A stretch of 64,000 nt of DNA from Gyrodactylus bullatarudis (lineage: Eukaryota; Platyhelminthes; Monogenea; Gyrodactylidea; Gyrodactylidae): the NCBI GenBank assembly GCA_012064415.1, contig SSNU01000062.1:117097-181096 (forward strand). Direction: 5' to 3'. Made by a program: the position numbers and the translations under genes. This document shows positions 60,901 to 64,000 of the stretch, piece after piece. The notes below the pieces were generated by a model. It was not told where the DNA came from. It worked only from the letters and a program-made list of their open reading frames with translations, and did no database searches. Position 1 is the first letter of the stretch, and the number at the start of each line of letters is the position of its first letter.

Positions 60901-62689
60901 CCCAAGCTAGTATAAATAGAATAATGAATTTCACGACATAAAACCTAAGGTTACACGGATAAATTTTTATTATTTGTTGTTGATAATTTTGCATTGATTA
61001 ATTAAAATGGGAATTGCTGTTACCATTAGGAGGTGAAGTTCTCGTCAAGAACTTCTCGATGACGAATTTGAGTCTGTACTTTACTTAGTACTAAGCATGC
61101 AGAAAACAAATGGAATGACTCATTTCTTCATGTGAACGATACAATTTCATTATTTATAATGTTATTTGTAGGTGAAATTTCCATTTAAAAGAACCAGTAA
61201 GTAGGAACTGGCCTATTTTGGATACATTATCAATAATAAATTGATTCATAAGGAAGAAATTTCAATGTAAATGAAAACCTAATTTTGAATTCAAATTGAT
61301 AGGAAGGATAGACATTTCAGAGATTTCTTTTTTGTTTTAAATAATTTATCTTGTCTCTCTTCTATCTGTATTATTAATTGTCGGAAAAGATATGAACATA
61401 AATAATAAAGAATACTTGAGTGCATCGTTTATCATGACTCATTGGGTAGTGCTATTCGTGTTGATTCTTTTTTTCATCGTACCTATAGCCTTCTATCAAA
61501 TCGAGAGTCTGCTACCCAAGAACACATAACATAAGACGTATCAGGCTGTGTTTAGATGACAAAGAGGGACATATACATCTGTCTAGGGCATATAAACAAG
61601 GAAAAGACAACTGCGCCATAGAAAGAACAATAACAACAAATTTAATTAATTAATTCCTATGCCAAGTTAATTAATTGGAAGTTAACAAGCTTCTAGAGGG
61701 AAAGAAAACAACCCTTTACTTATAGGATGAAGCCTTAGAATTTGTAGCCGTATCAAAAATTTCAAGAGATACTCGATAAAAACGATTCTAATAGACAAAG
61801 TTTTACTGAGATCTATTGATTTATAAATTTGAATGTGAATACACAGCTACTAGGACAATAAGAAAGTTGTCAACTAGAGCGAACGATAAATGGGCTTCCT
61901 AGACACGCTTCAATTTCGAATTCTTTTATTTTATACAGAAGTGATGACAGGATCTTTGAAAATTGTTGTCTGTATCAGTGAAAGCTGGGGGAATATTGAG
62001 CAATAAAGCCTTTATTATATTGTTTCTCATCAGACTCTTACAACGGTTAAGTCTTCCAAGAAATGATACAAATAAATGCAAAGAGATGAATATTCTAAAC
62101 ATTATTTCAAATACTGTTACAGCCAAGCTCTTCCTAAAAGACTGATTCATATGAGTACCATTAATTGATAGGTTTTATTGAGTTTACTTTTACCAATTAT
62201 GCTCTCTTTATTCGAAACTTTTTTCTCGAATTGAATAATTCGTGATCAGCAATTGTTACTGTATCAGAAAGAGTGAATTATCTTCCTTCATTTTTCCAGA
62301 AATAAAAGAAATAAATATCTGAATGAACGAGTTCAATTTATCTGTCAGGAATTAATTGATCTTTCGCTATCATTTCCGTTTACAATATCTGCGTTACAAT
62401 AGATTATTTATATACACTTGTTTTTGTTTTTATAATTCTGCCTACCAACTTGTCGATAGAATGTAGTTGTGTGTTTGAAATAAACTCGAGGCTAATCCGT
62501 TTTACTCTTCAATCTTGATCGTTCACAACATAAATGATCAGCTCAGGGAGTTCAAGGAATAGAATTCATGAAAATACCAGAACTTGAATCTAAAGTCAAT
62601 TCGAATTTTTCTTATAATTTTGGTCCAAAATTTCAGCATTTAATTGTTTCAAGTCTTCGAAATCGATAAGAATTTTGAGCAATGCTGAT
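57980..62689. other. Intergenic, no gene seen
   Basis: AT-rich, with scattered microsatellite-like AT stretches. No exon or RNA gene supported. Confidence 0.5.
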
Positions 62690-62995
62690 ATACAAAAATC
62701 CCATCGAAATTTATCTAATTTCCTAGGAATTTCTTTCAAGATTTGAAAAAAGACTCAACTCTTACTATCTACTATTTTTATTCAAAATGTTTTTAATTTT
62801 GTACTTTTTGGTAGTAAAATTCATTGAATTCATTGGCATGTGTTCAAAAAATTGTCCTTTTCAGTCGAGGTTTTGTATATATCAGAACAAACTCGAAAAA
62901 TGTATGGCTTTATAGGAAAAATGCTTAGTTTATAATTATCTCTAAAATGAGATTAAGGCTGGGAAAATTTGCAAAAATTAGGCCTACTCTAGTGG
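62690..62995 (+). repeat. Family-2 repeat, second locus
   Basis: Direct-orientation match to about 7320-7640: shared blocks include GTATATATCAGAACAAACTC (one small gap), TGTATGGCTTTATAGGAAAAA and AAGGCTGGGAAAA. One arm only is seen. Confidence 0.6.
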
Positions 62996-64000
62996 AGGTG
63001 TAAGATTTCTGTTTCTTTTTTCAAGACAGAAATTTCACCATTCAATGATGAAAAGAGAATGGAGACAGACAGATGATGAGGCTGAATGTTTGAGTCATCA
63101 TCCCTTGTCGATTGATGACTATATAGTATTTCAATTATTCTTCTTCAAGGAAGAAGAAACACCTTTAATTAATGAAATTCATAATTTTCATCTCCTTTAG
63201 TTGTTCACCTATACAACCACTACTACTACAACTGAATGCAAGTTTAATATGTTTCTTGTATTGTACATTTCATTTTGAGGATGAGTGAAGTATGATGGGG
63301 ATGGGGACGGAACTTAATCCTACTACTCATGAATTCCTTTGTATTCTGGGATATCGTGTGGCATGTTCTATCTTTTCCCCTTACACTGAGTCGACGACAC
63401 ACTCCTTGGAGAAGAAAATAATCCAAATGAGTACTACTTCTCAGAGTAAGAGTATCTCTTTATTCCTATGAAGAAGGAAGGAATACTTTCATAATTCCCT
63501 GAAAGTTTCAACTCCTTTACGTCTTATAGGACCATAGAGGTCAAAGAGCCAATCAGAGAATGCTCATTTTTTTGAATGAATTGTGACGATAACCGATTAT
63601 ATCGTTAATTATTATTATGCCATATATTTCTGACTATTTAATTTATGAAATGTATCCATCCTTGTAAAATAATGAATTTTTTAATTTAAATAATTACACT
63701 TTCTGCCAGCCTGAGGATAAATTCTGATCTGTAATAAAAATAGTAATAATATGAGGAGATAACATGTTCATTCAGGGAAAAGTACACACTTCTATATATC
63801 ACACTAGACCCCCCCCCCCACCTGTTCTATACTCTGCCTGCATAACCAACATGGAAAGAAAATAAATTATTATTATTATTTTAATGATACTCAAATTGAG
63901 TAATGTTTTGCCAGGAGAGAATTTTTATTGCAAGATTATGAAATAGAAAGATTCCTCACAAGGAAATTCAGAGTCTGGCATCATCTATACTACAGTTACT
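62996..64000. other. No gene seen to window end
   Basis: AT-rich, with a run of C near 63810-63821. Short open frames only. Confidence 0.45.

Overview
The window is nuclear DNA of a metazoan: AT-rich, intron-containing, standard stop codons, with animal-specific genes (a protocadherin, an ADAM17-type sheddase). Its most telling property is intron size. Many introns that I can place exactly from reading frame, GT(GC)-AG borders and protein similarity are only 22-31 bp long, and others are 45-63 bp; yet the same genes also carry introns of 0.4-4.7 kb or more filled with repeats. Introns of about two dozen bases are a known peculiarity of dicyemid mesozoans (cephalopod kidney parasites) and are very rare in other animals, so a dicyemid or another strongly simplified spiralian is my best guess. 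That is inference, not proof.

Layout. 1-276: 3' end of a chymotrypsin-fold serine protease with an altered pocket. 1519-1919 (-): wreck of a Penelope-type element (GIY-YIG end). 2426-4594 (+): complete ADAM17/TACE-like metalloprotease, seven exons. 4630-5052 (-): unknown small protein. 5041-5832 (+): SAM-domain protein, C19orf47 family. 6447-22197 (-): BTBD10/KCTD20-like gene, ten exons, 1082 codons, with a very long Ser/Asn/His-rich N-terminus and repeat-laden introns. 22320-23407 (+): KRR1, a ribosome-biogenesis factor, head to head with the previous gene. 23489-23980 (-): unknown Cys-containing protein, tail to tail with KRR1. About 25.8-32.7 kb (-): pieces of a HEAT/ARM gene resembling the proteasome-assembly chaperone PSMD5. 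37638-47549 (+): seven-cadherin-repeat delta-type protocadherin, with a phase-matched micro-exon (52016-52048) and terminal exon (57770-57975) that would give a second cytoplasmic tail. The remainder (33-37 kb, 58-64 kb and introns) holds no gene that I can see.

The genes do not form one pathway. Housekeeping genes (KRR1, the two small unknowns, SAM protein) are packed head to head or tail to tail with tens of bases between them, while the membrane and signalling genes are stretched by introns containing several families of inverted-repeat elements (MITE/foldback), TTAA-flanked piggyBac-like MITEs, a tRNA-derived SINE nested in a MITE, and mariner-like ends.
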